Below, piece by piece: positions 22,195-31,639 of a DNA stretch of 64,000 bases (within the stretch, counting starts at the first letter, position 1; each line of letters starts with the position of its first letter). Location: NCBI RefSeq assembly GCF_004359215.1, contig NC_090611.1:3220857-3284856 (forward strand). The letters are read 5' to 3'. The translations under genes were made by a program, and so were the position numbers. Source of the stretch: Bremia lactucae (taxonomy: Eukaryota > Oomycota > Peronosporomycetes > Peronosporales > Peronosporaceae). The notes under the pieces are model-generated. The model saw only the letters and a program-made list of their open reading frames with translations. It did no database searches and was not told the origin of the DNA.

Positions 22195-23470
22195 CAGGCT
22201 GATATCACATCGGTTAATTGTCGCAGGGGCATTGCTAAGTCCCTGTGGCATGACTAGCCACTCCAATAGCATTCCGCTTGGGGTGCTTACTGCTGTGAAC
22301 GGGATATTCTATTTACGCATAAGGATCTGATAGAATTCATTCATCAAATTTATTGACGAAAAGATAGTACTTTGACATACCATCAATTATTACGTCTTTT
22401 CTAGGTATCGGCGTTTCGCGCCGACCCGATTTTGAGCCGGCTGTGCAAATCAATAGTGACCATAAGGCCACTGTTAAAACAATAGTTTATCCGTCGTCAA
22501 CATTACTCGAAGACGTTAGAAAAGCTTATCAAAAGGCTCTTAAAGGGTTAATGGATTACCTTAGAATTCCATCTATGCGTTACGAGCAAAAGCTATAAGT
22601 TCTTTGCTCGATCGAGTCCTTCCCCCCAATGAATGGGAGTCACTCTCAAGCAAGGTGAGTATACGTGGATGGCGTAAGCCATTCACGTACACGGTGTATG
22701 CTTTGTAGAAGCATGCACTGAATTGTTGATGGCAAATTTCACTATCGGCAAGAACTCGCTTCAACTCGTAAAATAAAGGATGTATCCGCGAAGTCTCTTC
22801 GAGAATACAATTTGCACGATCTGTCTGACCATCTGTTTCAGGATGGTCAGAAGTTGACGTTTTCAACTATGTTCCAAGTGATTTGAACACAGATTGCCAA
22901 TCCTCTGCCGTAAATCTAGGGTCTCGATCGGAGACCAGTTTATGGGGTATCCCATGGAGTCGAAATATCGTGTCAACAAAGACACGAGCACAGCCTTTGG
23001 CTGTAATCGACTCCGGGACTGCAGCAAGATGTACCATTTTGTTATCACGATCAACAAACACAAGAATACCATTATTCTTGTGACTCTTCGGGAATTCCGC
23101 AGACGAAGTCCATAGATACGGACTGCCAACACTCTGCCGGAACATACAGATGTTATAACGGAGCAGGGGACTGAGCACTGGGCACTGGGCTTCACCAGTT
23201 GACAAACTTTGCAAGAACGTATGTACTTGCGGACGAACTCATACTGCGTGGTCAGTAGAAGTTGCGACTTATCGTGGGATAAGTCTTTTCACGTCCACAA
23301 TGACCACTGATTGGTGCGTCGTGGTACTCAAACATGATGCGTAAACGCAAATCATTATGGGTGGGGATGACGACACGAGGAGCGTCGCCAGCAATGACTG
23401 TATAGTACAGTGACCCATTGCGTGTTGTAATATGATTTGTAGGGGATCGATACAACTTCGACAATCCTTT
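22195..23470 (-). pseudogene. gypsy RT crumb and integrase, minus strand (G4b)
   Basis: The minus strand at 22195-22330 holds an RT piece (GMLLEWLVMPQGLSNAPA-like). At 22400-22560 a plus-strand block resembles the RNase H-integrase linker of G1. From 23464 to 22573 the minus strand reads ISGHCGREKTYPTISRNFY (zinc region His), PKSHKNNGILVFVDRDNKMV, FRLHGIPHKLVSDRDPRFTA, EDWQSVFKSLGT and TSDHPETDGQTDRANCILEE. The last normally has TERAN; here TDRAN replaces the catalytic Glu by Asp. Confidence 0.78.
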
Positions 23471-23479
23471 TAAGGATTG

Positions 23480-24010
23480 TTAAGACCCTACGGTTAGTGC
23501 GAAGGATACAAATGTTGATTTAATCAACATTGAAGTGGACGAACTCAGTAATGGCAATACTGCTAATTCTGACTTTAAAAACGATGCTGAAAGACTCAGC
23601 ATCGAAAACAAAGGTATTTACTCAAGAGGAGATTGGCATCTTCACAGTGCAAACCGGTCGAGTCAGCAGGTGATTTCTGCTGGCCAGAGAAGCAGTGGTC
23701 CGTTTCGTAAAGGATTCCATCGCTGATACGGTAGACCCACAGAAACGGAACTCTGACAAAATGGAAGAGCAATTATTCTTTCATTTAATGTTGACGCAAA
23801 CCTACCAAAAAATGAAGTGACGAATGTAGGCAATCATAAACTACTGCCCAGGTATATCGGCCGTTTCGTGTAATGCACCGCCAAGGCAATGCGTACACGA
23901 TCGAGCTGCCTCGTAGGATGCGTACGCATCCTATGATTTATGTAGTCGTCTCCGCCCGTACCATCAGTACGAGGCTTCTTCCGATCTCGAATTACACCGG
24001 CACGGTCTAA
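23480..24010 (+). pseudogene. gypsy integrase C-terminal barrel (G4c), plus strand
   Basis: After the linker with VRFVKDSIAD-like residues near 23700, the plus strand reads KLLPRYIGRFV-like residues and then HRQGNAYTIELPRRMRTHP and RPYHQYEASSDLE, ending near 24000. This is the same C-terminal domain as on the minus strand at 5.28-5.40 and about 25.2-25.5 kb. The strand is opposite to the integrase core just to its left, so the pol has been rearranged. Confidence 0.7.
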
Positions 24011-24324
24011 GGCATCTTATGGTCCCGGGCCAAATAATTATAGTCTCGGGACAGAGTATGGTTCTCATGAACTGGACGATACACTTTTTCCTCCAAGGAA
24101 GAGTTTTCTTGACGAGCCGTTACCAGCTCGCTTTGAAGGGACTGACGTGTTCTTTCGTTCGCCAGTTGATCATTCGAAATTTGCGCGCAATATCCCAACT
24201 GGTCACGAGTAGCATTGCCGACCGTCACCGCTAACTTCCAGCGTCGGGATCGCTCGTGATCAATGTCTTCCCTCAAATACTTAAAGATGTGCTCCAAATA
24301 ACGATATTGATACGAGTTCGTCAA
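24007..24324 (-). CDS. coiled-coil protein fragment antisense to gypsy pol end; unknown function
   Basis: I do not recognise a named family. The 105-residue minus-strand frame reads YQYRYLEHIFKYLREDIDHE, RSRRWKLAVTVGNATRDQLG, ISNDQLANERTRQSLQSELV and TARQENSSLEEKV, then HENHTLSRDYNYLARDHK. Charged heptads indicate a coiled coil. The opposite strand over the same bases gives only a hydrophobic, protein-unlike sequence, so this is likely the true coding strand. Its C-terminal part recurs on the plus strand at 5.12-5.25 kb, again converging on a gypsy integrase end. It may be an antisense accessory ORF or a gag coiled coil; it looks contiguous upstream with 24500-24820 after repair of frame breaks. 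Confidence 0.5.
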   Translation of the reverse strand: MTNSYQYRYLEHIFKYLREDIDHERSRRWKLAVTVGNATRDQLGYCAQISNDQLANERTRQSLQSELVTARQENSSLEEKVYRPVHENHTLSRDYNYLARDHKMP

Positions 24325-24499
24325 ATGAGGGAAACCGGTTTTCCTTCCTCCTTCACATCTATTGATAGATTCAAGTGGTAAGAAGCGTTTTCTTGTTGAA
24401 AGCTTCTCAAGCCACTGTGAGGTGAAAAAGGTTCGAACCAGTTATCTCGTTCGTTGGCGTGGGGGTATCCTCCCTCGTATGATAGTTGGAAACCTCGCT

Positions 24500-24820
24500 T
24501 TAAACGGATGGTGAACGTTCCGGGTCTCGTTCGACAGTACGACGAGGCCCACCCTCCTCGATAGAGGGTCCATCAGAGAACGAGCGCTTCACATGCTCGT
24601 AAAAGGATTGTGGGTTCTTAATCGCTTCGCGCATCTCACAAGAGATGAGCGTCCTCCAATAGGGATATCTAATGGAGCATGGATCCTTAGGGGCATGACC
24701 TACTCCCTTAAAACAACAGCATTGGCATGAGTCTCCACTAGAGAGGCAAGGTAACCCTACCTCTCTAGACAAACGGTGCAGCTTGCAGCGTGCACCGACT
24801 ACGATCCGTTTTCGAATCAT
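24500..24820 (-). CDS. Cys-rich reading frame upstream of the coiled-coil frame; unknown function
   Basis: The minus strand reads RKRIVVGARCKLHRLSREVG, CQCCCFKGVGHAPKDPC and EMREAIKNPQSFYEHVKRSF, then DGPSIEEGGPRRTVERDPER. The spacing C-X2-C..GH-X4-C resembles a zinc knuckle and would fit a nucleic-acid-binding gag-like protein, but it is not a standard CCHC box. Between 24500 and 24324 another frame (RGFQLSYEGGYPHANERDNW, YHLNLSIDVKEEGKPV) links it to the coiled-coil frame, suggesting one decayed gene running 24820 to 24007. Confidence 0.45.
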   Translation of the reverse strand: MIRKRIVVGARCKLHRLSREVGLPCLSSGDSCQCCCFKGVGHAPKDPCSIRYPYWRTLISCEMREAIKNPQSFYEHVKRSFSDGPSIEEGGPRRTVERDPERSPSV

Positions 24821-25209
24821 TCACGGAAAGCATCCCGTTTTTCAATGCCAGGCGTCGTGGCCTACGCTCTGCACATTCTGTACAAATTCTACCCAAGCTT
24901 GGAACAAAGGAGTGACTCACTTTGCCCGCTTATATGTGTACCAACGATGCCGGAAGAAGGCATCGATGAAGAATTCCGTTTCGGCCTAACCAGGATTGTG
25001 TAGCCTGGATGAGTCGAACAATGGAATATGGCACCGATCGTTGGACATACCAGACCAACAAGTTAGGTTGCCCTTAGTAGATAACCAGGCACTTGTCACT
25101 GCCATCTGCAATGAAAGTAGCAGGTGACATATACCAGTCACCTCCAATAAGAGAAGGAGGTAACTTCTTACCCGCAGTAGACGCATGAGTGTCTACTGAA
25201 ACACTTGCA
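24821..25209. other. no recognisable gene
   Basis: Short frames on both strands have no recognisable domain. The minus strand here may be the continuation upstream of the Cys-rich frame, but repeated stops prevent a call. Confidence 0.35.
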
Positions 25210-25560
25210 TTACCAACACCTGCACTGATCCGTGCATCTGCCTACATCCTTCCTAGCAATTCTATTGCGTACTCATTGCCTCAGCGATGAAGTACACGGA
25301 ATGACCCAATGAACTTGGGTAGTATACTACTTCCCAAATCAGTGACTGCATGCCTAGGTAAGTTTACCGTAGACATTAGTACTAGATCATTAATTTTAAA
25401 TGAAAGAACATTTGCTCTTCCATGTTCATCTGAGTTCCCTTTCTGACGGTCAATGCGTTAGCAATGGAATCCTGTACGAAACGGACTACTGATTCTCGAG
25501 CCAGCAGAAATTTCTTTGCTGACTCATTTGTTACATGCATGACCACTAGACAACAGAATC
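25210..25560 (-). pseudogene. gypsy integrase linker and C-terminal barrel (third copy)
   Basis: The plus-strand bases 25470-25560 match 5520-5600 (TTCTCGAGCCAGCAG and flanks). Translated on the minus strand this is the basic linker before the integrase C-terminal barrel, and further down fragments such as LPKFIGSFRVLHR and GNEYAIEL are readable in changing frames. It is a third decayed copy of the domain seen at 5.28 and 23.87 kb. Confidence 0.6.
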
Positions 25561-26259
25561 TAATTTTACACCACCGCGCTTAACTGTTAACGGCTTACGA
25601 TGACGCAGCCGGCCGAATAGCGATCCCATGATACTTGACGGTATCAATGAGCTAAAGATGCATGAACCCTCAATAAACCTCTCTACGGGTTGACATTTTG
25701 CGAATATTCCGCAAAGAATGACGAATAGTGAAGCCTGGTGGAGGGTTACCAGAAATGTTACAGGCTTATTTCCGGAATGAATAACGGCAAGCCGCGCCTA
25801 GCGGCGAACTGGCGCCACTTGCATATGTCTTTAAGTTAATCGAACTGATCGATCAACTTAACGACAAATGTGAGTGGCTCAAGCGTTTCGATGCGACACC
25901 AGTGCTCTTCGACGTTGGCATCGATCCGACGTTATCTTTTTCGCTGGAACAGCTGGGCCATTGTCAATGGGGTGTTGACAGAAATGGCACGACAAAAGGC
26001 GTCAGGATGAGGCTCCATCTTCATATTGTTGAGGTCAGCAACAGTCGGCACAGTCGTTTTTTGGGTATCAACAGCTGCGTTAACAACATAAATGCTTTTA
26101 TCCGAAGCAGTGCCCATTCATTGGTTCGTCACCCGAAATTCGACAAGGCATCAAGTCCCGCGCTCGACGTCGTGGACAATGCAGACGATGGTGCGGCTAG
26201 GGCCGATGACACGTCACGAATTTAGGCTGCCACGGCGCTTGGTGGAAATCTGGAGGCAT
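25561..26259. other. no assignable gene; possible gypsy leader or gag crumbs
   Basis: A minus-strand frame at 25932-26117 (KSIYVVNAAVDTQKTTVPTV) and overlapping plus-strand frames have no recognisable domain. Given the neighbours, retrotransposon gag or leader sequence is the simplest reading. Confidence 0.3.
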
Positions 26260-26405
26260 GCGCTGGAGATAGGGCAGAGCAACAGGGCAGACACAGCAGA
26301 ATTCACCAAATTGCGGAAGAGAGGGTAAAGGAGGCTTGAACGGTTGTAAGGGGAGAAAGGTTATGAAATATTTATTATTGATATCAGCGTTGCTCTTCCA
26401 ATTGC
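26260..26405 (+). repeat. dispersed repeat, inverted partner at 36680-36825
   Basis: About 145 bp (including GGGCAGAGCAACAG, CAGCAGAATTCACCAAATTG and GATATCAGCGTTGCTCTTCC) match 36680-36825 in reverse complement. In both copies a tRNA-like stretch follows the GCTCTTCCAATT end, so the repeat appears to be the 5' flank of a duplicated tRNA-like locus. Confidence 0.75.
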
Positions 26406-26407
26406 CA

Positions 26408-26470
26408 GTTTGCCCGAGTGATCTAAGGGGTTCCAAGGTACTTTACCGAGTTGGTTGGACCCAGAACTTT
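26408..26470 (+). other. tRNA-like remnant (A and B box traces)
   Basis: The plus strand holds TGCCCGAGTGATCTAAGG, close to a Leu/Ser-type tRNA A box, and 30 nt later GGTTGGACCC, a mutated B box (GGTTCGANNCC consensus). No cloverleaf with paired acceptor arms could be drawn. It lies downstream of the repeat shared with the tRNA-like element at 36.6 kb. Confidence 0.35.
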
Positions 26471-26499
26471 TACCTCAGGCAACAAGGGACACACTTTGT

Positions 26500-27850
26500 G
26501 GCGATTCAATTCCTATACTGACTTAGATAAGTTCAACCGCGCCCCTGACCTTGACAGTATTCTTCTACAATCCCGATCTGGGCTTGAAGGTTCACGATCG
26601 CTCCCGAGCAGCGGCGAGTCGTCCACGAAGAAGATGCTTGTCACTGTATGGTCTTCAGTCAGGCATCTTCTAAATTCCTCATGGGGTCGGAGAAGGTTTC
26701 CAAGTTGCTCAATCGTCAAAATAAAAAGAAGCGTAGACATTGGATCACCTTGTTTCACACCACGCGTCGGACGCAGCATTTGTATTTCACCGCCAATCAA
26801 CATATGTGCGAGCGGATCCGTGTACAACAGCTTATTTTTAAACGAATTAATCTGGATCCGAATCCCATGCAGTCAAGCAGATTAAACATGTAATTATAAT
26901 TGACTCGATCAAACGCTTTATGGAAGTCTAAGGTCAGCGCATATGCCTCCTTGTTGAGACTTGTCGCAAGGCCTTGGACATCAGCAAGAAAGCGCACGTG
27001 GTGATGGATCGAGCGGCCTCGGACGAATCCTTTTTATTCAGGGTGAATAAGCTTCCCGATAAAATCTTATCGGCGGAACGTCAGTGCTTCTGAAGCACCT
27101 TAACATCGATTTGGATGAGTGCAATGGGGCGATAATTGCCTGGGTCGGCGCGATAACCTTATGTGCAGTAAGACAACAGCTGACCTTCGCTGCGATGCTA
27201 GGAGTGTGCCACGCTCGAGACGGTTGTTGAAAACCAAAGCAAGACACTACCCGAATATTGCTGGCGTGATTTGATAAAAGGCCGCAGTCGAGCCGTCCAT
27301 ACCAGGATACGGGGTCTCCTTCCTGTGCTTGATAGCCTTCTCAAGGTCTGCTGCGTCAATATCCATGTCAAGAACACCACTATCAAGCTCGGGTAGAACA
27401 CGAACAACAGAATCAAGCAGCTTGCGTTGAAATACTCCGTCAGGTGAACACGATTCCCCTAAGTGCTTAAAAAAGCGAAGGCTGATCTCGTAAAAATGGT
27501 CGAGACATTTCCGTCCGTACAAGACTTCCTCTATGGAGACTTGACAGAGACTGGAGTCTAGTGGGCGGAAGAAATGCTTCGTTAATTTTTCGGCGTTCGC
27601 AGCTTGGAAGTCGAATGCAGTATCTTGGCTGTACTGACTCGTCCTCGTCACCGTCTCCTTGTATTCAAGCATCGCTGCCTCATATACATCACGGTAGTCT
27701 TCATTCAGCTCTGTCTGGTATTTTGCGGCAGCTTGGTCAAGTGCAACTCGAGCAGTATAGCGAAAAAAAACGGACAGCTGGGGCAAAAAGAGCTTGAAGC
27801 TTGGGCTGGATTCTTCTGAAAGTCGACTTGTGGATTATACGGGAAAATGA
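26500..27850 (-). mobile_element. LINE (non-LTR retrotransposon) reverse transcriptase, truncated
   Basis: Reading the minus strand: an N-terminal RT region (27247-27786) with EKLTKHFFRPLDSSL, DAADLEKAIKHRKETPYPGM and DGSTAAFYQ; next (26797-26997) MRFLADVQGLATS, ALTLDFHKAFDRVNYNYM, FNLLDCMGFG; then (26513-26827) TRGVKQGDPMSTLLFILTIE and IFFVDDSPLL. The FxDD box here reads FVDD. KAFD supplies the first catalytic Asp. These are LINE-type blocks (P.GMDG, DF.KAFD, G..QGDP.S). The apurinic endonuclease domain and 3' end are absent and frames change near 27030 and 26820. Confidence 0.88.
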
Positions 27851-28079
27851 GAAGTTCACGTTGTAGCTCAGTTGAAAGTCGGGCGTATATTTATCGTTAA
27901 CATAACCTTTACCTACACGGCTTTGGCTAAGAATGTTTACTACTCCCTTTTTAAATCTGATTTTTTTGTCAGTTTTTCAATTATGATTTTAAATTCTAGC
28001 CCAAGGCCCTATTTGCGCTCAACGAAACCCGAGTTCCCAGGGGTATCGGAAAGTCTGCTGTATTTGCCATTTTTAGATT
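27851..28079. other. no gene; AT-rich sequence, possibly a SINE body
   Basis: No coding frame is supported. On the minus strand this stretch lies downstream of a tRNA-like head (28080-28150), the arrangement of a tRNA-derived SINE, but no second copy is present in the window to prove it. Confidence 0.3.
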
Positions 28080-28150
28080 GGCACGGAGTTTGATCCTGTT
28101 ACCTTTGAGTCGACATGTCGATCGTTGACCACTGCGCCAGGGTAGGGCCG
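28080..28150 (-). other. tRNA-like sequence, possible SINE head
   Basis: The minus strand reads CCTGGCGCAGTGGTCAACG, an A-box-like stretch, and about 28 nt further AACAGGATCAAACTCCGTG, a degraded B box. No complete cloverleaf is evident. It directly precedes the divergent part of the copia LTR at 28.16 kb. Confidence 0.4.
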
Positions 28151-28159
28151 CCCATCACA

Positions 28160-28473
28160 TTGATGTTCAGTCGGTAAGACGTGTGACCACAACTCAAGAG
28201 GACAAGCTTTCATTTCCCGTCAATTTTCGGGAGTTTAAGCCTATAGGCTTCTGATGTTTGGGTTTCATAAGCGCTATCCTTCGAGAAAGTGGCGTCCCTC
28301 ATTTTTGTGCTGTGACTTACATAGAAGGAAAGTTACGTCAATGGAACGAATGGCCAGCAACGTTGCGTAGGACTGACTAGGCGTGAGATCAATTCACTCA
28401 CAAATAACACACTCAATCAATATACCCACTTTTGGTATTACAGTCTCGGACACAAGTAATTCCTCCACAAGCA
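28160..28473 (-). repeat. copia LTR fragment (solo, partial)
   Basis: This is the reverse orientation of the LTR at 35077-35541: it ends at CCTCCACAAGCA (28473) and contains ACAGTCTCGG and GCAACGTTGCGTAGG. From 28284 rightwards it is part of the segment repeated at 32958-35266; left of 28284 it is visibly more diverged from that partner. Confidence 0.75.
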
Positions 28474-28647
28474 TTATATACATGTCATGTCAATAGAATC
28501 TGTTAAAAATGTGAGTTTTTGATTGCTATAAATAACAAAAATTAAAAATTGGATGGAAATTCAAAAGATAGAAGGAGCAGTGCATAAGTTGTCTTTAAAG
28601 TCATTTAAACAAATTTGGAGTAGGAAAATTCCGATCTACTTTCCATC

Positions 28648-28719
28648 GGGCGCATAGCGCAGTGGTAGCGCGTCCGCTTTGCATGCGGAAGGCCCCGGGT
28701 TCAATCCCCGGTGTGTCCA
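28648..28719 (+). tRNA. tRNA-Ala (anticodon TGC), copy A
   Basis: A 72 nt cloverleaf can be drawn. The acceptor stem GGGCGCA pairs with TGTGTCC, the D arm is GCGC-loop-GCGC, the anticodon stem TCCGC pairs with GCGGA around loop TTTGCAT with anticodon TGC at 28680-28682, and the T arm CCGGG-TTCAATC-CCCGG is intact. The G3:U70 wobble pair, the main identity element of tRNA-Ala, is present, with discriminator A. A and B boxes (GCGCAGTGGT, GGTTCAATCCC) are intact, so transcription by RNA polymerase III is plausible. CCA is not encoded, as usual in eukaryotes; the CCA-adding enzyme lies at 49.8-51.5 kb. Confidence 0.95.
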
Positions 28720-29659
28720 TCGAAGTTTATCGTGTAATGTAATCAATGAGGAGCTGACACTGCATTCGTGTCAAGTACATATAGCCTACTCTGCCAAAAA
28801 ATCAAGCCAAGTACGGGTTTTTCTTACCTTTCAGCGTGTTTATCATAAGGGATATATTTACGGCGACCAAAATCGATACAAGTAAAATAATGCGGTACGA
28901 ACCACAATGTTCAATGCTTTTGCGGCTTTTATATCTCCGTATGTATATTTCTTAAGACAAAATCGAAATGGCACGAATTTGGAGTACTCTTCGAGTATGG
29001 TCGCTCACCTTGTATCGTATGTCCCTCCTAAGTTGCCCACTGAGCTTATGGTTTAGTATCTCCACTGAATTGCTTCAATTGAATTGATAACGATAGCCTG
29101 GAGTAACAAACATCAAGTCCACCATTCGATGCATATCATGTCTAACTTTGCAGTCACGAACAAAAGCCTTCATTTCAACAAGCATTATCCACATTAAGAT
29201 ACTGAGCTCACCTATTGGCGACCGGCAGGGCCAAGCCCTTCGACGAAAGGAAAGGTAGCTATGAGTTGAGATAATCAGTACAAGGGTGTATCTCACTTTC
29301 AAGGGAATGTGAGGGGTATTTATCGCGGAGGGCCAGTGACTAAGACTATTCAAACCAATTGCCATAAGCCTCAGCACCTCCCATCATATGAAAACTGCAG
29401 CAAGTACTAGCGGGGAGGGTGACTGCATGGCGCTTGTCAAGCATATTTACACACAGGATTAAACGTACAAGCGTATGATTGGAACACGACGAATGCTTCT
29501 TTACATTTATGCAAAGCTCAAATGGTAAGTTTTATCATGCTTGGCATTAAGCACTTTTGGACTGGGACTCAAATCGAATGGAAGAAGCTCCAGATCACCC
29601 GATTTTATCACCGCTGTAGATTGTCTATGGTTTAAGTGGGGGGAAATTTAGATTAGATT

Positions 29660-29992
29660 TTATTTCCTTGTTGCCCAAAAGTTGTGGCAGCACTAACCGA
29701 GAGGTCGCGGATACGAGCCTCGCTAATGTCCGGAAGTTTAAGCCTTTAGAGAACTGTTGTTTGGGGTTCATCAGCGCTAACCTGCCATATAGTGACGTCC
29801 TCCATTTCTGTGCTGTAACTTACAACATAAGGAAAGTAATGTGGTTATAAACCAATGGACAATAGGAATAAATGGCCAGCAACGTTTTGTAGGAATGAAT
29901 AGACGTGAATCATTTCACTCACAAATAACACACTCGTCATATACTTACGTTTGGTCTTACAGTCTCGGCCACAAGTAACAACTCTACAAGCA
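29660..29992 (-). repeat. copia LTR fragment in copy A
   Basis: The block ends CTCTACAAGCA at 29992 (reverse complement of the TGCTTGTAGAG start at 33558) and carries ACAGTCTCGGCC, CCAGCAACGTTTTG and AACCGAGAGGTCGCGG. It corresponds to about 330 bp of the 464 bp LTR at 2339-2802 and stops near 29660. Confidence 0.7.
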
Positions 29993-30554
29993 TAGACCTT
30001 CTTTAAAATCAGAAAGAAAAAACCGGAGAGAAAATGCCATTTCTCTTTTTCTCTTTCAGGTACCGCTCTTTATACAGGTATTTTTTTCAAGGTCATATAT
30101 CCCTCGAAACCTTGAGTCGATTTGGCTTCTTGTACCGCACTTCTCAAGAATTTCAAATTTGCACGAAGCGGAGATGGAATCCGCACCCATTAGGTCTAAC
30201 TGACAGCTACTGCCTGCTTGAGCAACAAAAATTTGCTTTTATATCGAATTGACTTAGACCACTGACTCATCAAAACAACCACACAACAAACACAACTCAA
30301 CAAATTATTGCTCAAGCACAGAATTCTGTAAATTTAAAAAATGGCGCGGACTTTCAGCAGATTGACGTAGTGAAACGAGAATGCGCACTTCACAGCCTTT
30401 CCACCAAGGCACGCAAGCACTTTTGTATATATGTATTTAAGATAGGCTAATGTTACCCTGGCGAGATTGAGAAGTCACCTAGTCAATTATGTAATATACG
30501 ACCCTAGTAAACTGCAATGTGATTAGAAATTTCAACAAACTTTCTCTCAACTCG

Positions 30555-30657
30555 TACTTACATATTTGGTACAAACACTTCAACAAGCTATGTGCATAAA
30601 CCTGTTCTTTCCTAAATGTGCACATGCATTTTCAGACTTGCAACATCTCCTTCAACA
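30555..30657 (+). repeat. copia LTR terminal fragment
   Basis: The stretch from TTTGGTACAAACACTT to CCTTCAACA matches the last 100 bp of the LTR at 35077-35541 (its end is at 35541). It bridges the right end of copy A and unique sequence. Confidence 0.6.
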
Positions 30658-31094
30658 TTTACGTCCGAAAGTCAGCAGAATAAGAGAATGTCATATTTTG
30701 AGGCGGTTTCACGTACTTCAGCAAAAGCTTAGGTCATTTAGGAACGATATCGCGCGTACTAAACAAAAATGTTTAGCATGGAGGAGCTTAATGAGCTTAC
30801 GTGCTGATTATAGAGAGATTAAAATCCAGCAGAATTGAGACAGCAAGATGAAAAAAACCAATTTACGCACTTTTGTCAAACCACTTGCGATATTTTTGGC
30901 ATAAACACTGCACAGATGTGCTTAATTTAGTAAACAGCAACTTAGAACTTCTAAAGCTAGCACAATAGTAATCTTTCGTGTTTTAAGCTCTCGTAATGCA
31001 GCCTTACTTCCTCGACTCGAGATGCCGGAGTAAAATGGAGCGCTAGTGCACTCATGCTGACGAAGAAGCTGGTATTTCAGCTTGGAAATTATCC
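30658..31094. other. no gene recognised
   Basis: AT-rich sequence with only short frames; no domain, repeat partner or RNA structure was seen. Confidence 0.4.
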
Positions 31095-31330
31095 AGTCAT
31101 GTATAATATTATCAAATTGAGCGGATTTTACCAGAATCTGAGGGGAGCTTTAAGGCTTGCTTTATAAATTGCTTCAACTGGCAATCACTGACTGGCGGTA
31201 CAGTGCTGGTGAACCCTATACACCAGTTTCCGAAGCTTTTACTTTTTGTCGTTGCCGGGTATCGAACTAGTAACAAGTGGGATGCACCGCCATGCCTTGC
31301 CCGACTGAGCCCAACACACGATACTGTCCA
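31095..31330 (-). mobile_element. tRNA-derived SINE
   Basis: On the minus strand the element starts with a tRNA-like head: GGGCTCAGTCGGGCAAGGC (A box) and, 34 nt later, TAGTTCGATACCCGG (B box). An unrelated tail of about 150 nt follows (ACTGTACCGCCAGTCAGTG and on). Head plus unrelated body is the SINE layout; no acceptor stem pairing is kept. Only one copy lies in this window, so the 3' end near 31095 is approximate. Confidence 0.6.
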
Positions 31331-31639
31331 CACTCAACATCTCCGTATTATTCTTGTCATACGACCCCTATACACGCATATGCATAAAGCGCAACACTTT
31401 CGATGAACACATCAAACTTCAACACCACTCGCAACTGAAGCAGTGGGAAGTGGACTTGTACTGAAGCAGTACAAGTCGTAGTGCCCCGTTACAACTTTTT
31501 ACTAAGTATTTCCCTGTCACACTAATAATGCACATTAGTATCTTTAGCTTAGTCTGCATTCTTCGGTGCTGTAGCTGCTGTAACTTGCTTTAGAAATATC
31601 CAGAAACGTAAGTAATCCAAGGCAATCTACAACGCTGGC
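31331..31639. other. no gene recognised
   Basis: No frame or repeat could be assigned. A short inverted pair around 31440-31475 (GTGGACTTGTACTG and CAGTACAAGTC) resembles the start of the gypsy LTR at 54.45 kb (GACTTGTACTGTTTCAGTAC), a hint of a small LTR remnant. Confidence 0.35.

Larger units (their letters stand above)
28284..30592 (+). repeat. 2.3 kb segment, copy A of a tRNA-Ala-bearing duplication
   Basis: Every landmark checked (tRNA ends, LTR edge, predicted reading frames of 100, 72, 68 and 60 codons) satisfies position A + position C = 63550 with copy C at 32958-35266, so the two are inverted copies without visible indels and with apparently identical sequence. It contains a copia LTR part, tRNA-Ala, an LTR part at 29.66-29.99 kb and unassigned sequence. 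The frames themselves have no recognisable domains and are not annotated as genes. Confidence 0.9.

Noticed and set aside
26363..26521. Small frame with a signal-peptide-like start (MKYLLLISALLFQLPVCPS), possible secreted effector
   Set aside because: It runs from the repeated tRNA flank into the tRNA-like remnant and LINE end; the second copy stops after about 21 codons, and no effector motif such as RXLR follows.
28679..28885. 68-codon frame repeated identically three times (also at 32355-32561 and 34665-34871)
   Set aside because: It starts inside the tRNA-Ala gene and repeats only because the whole segment is duplicated; no domain.
29075..29377. 100-codon frame conserved in copies A and C
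   Set aside because: Identity reflects the segmental duplication, not selection; copy B breaks the frame with an indel.
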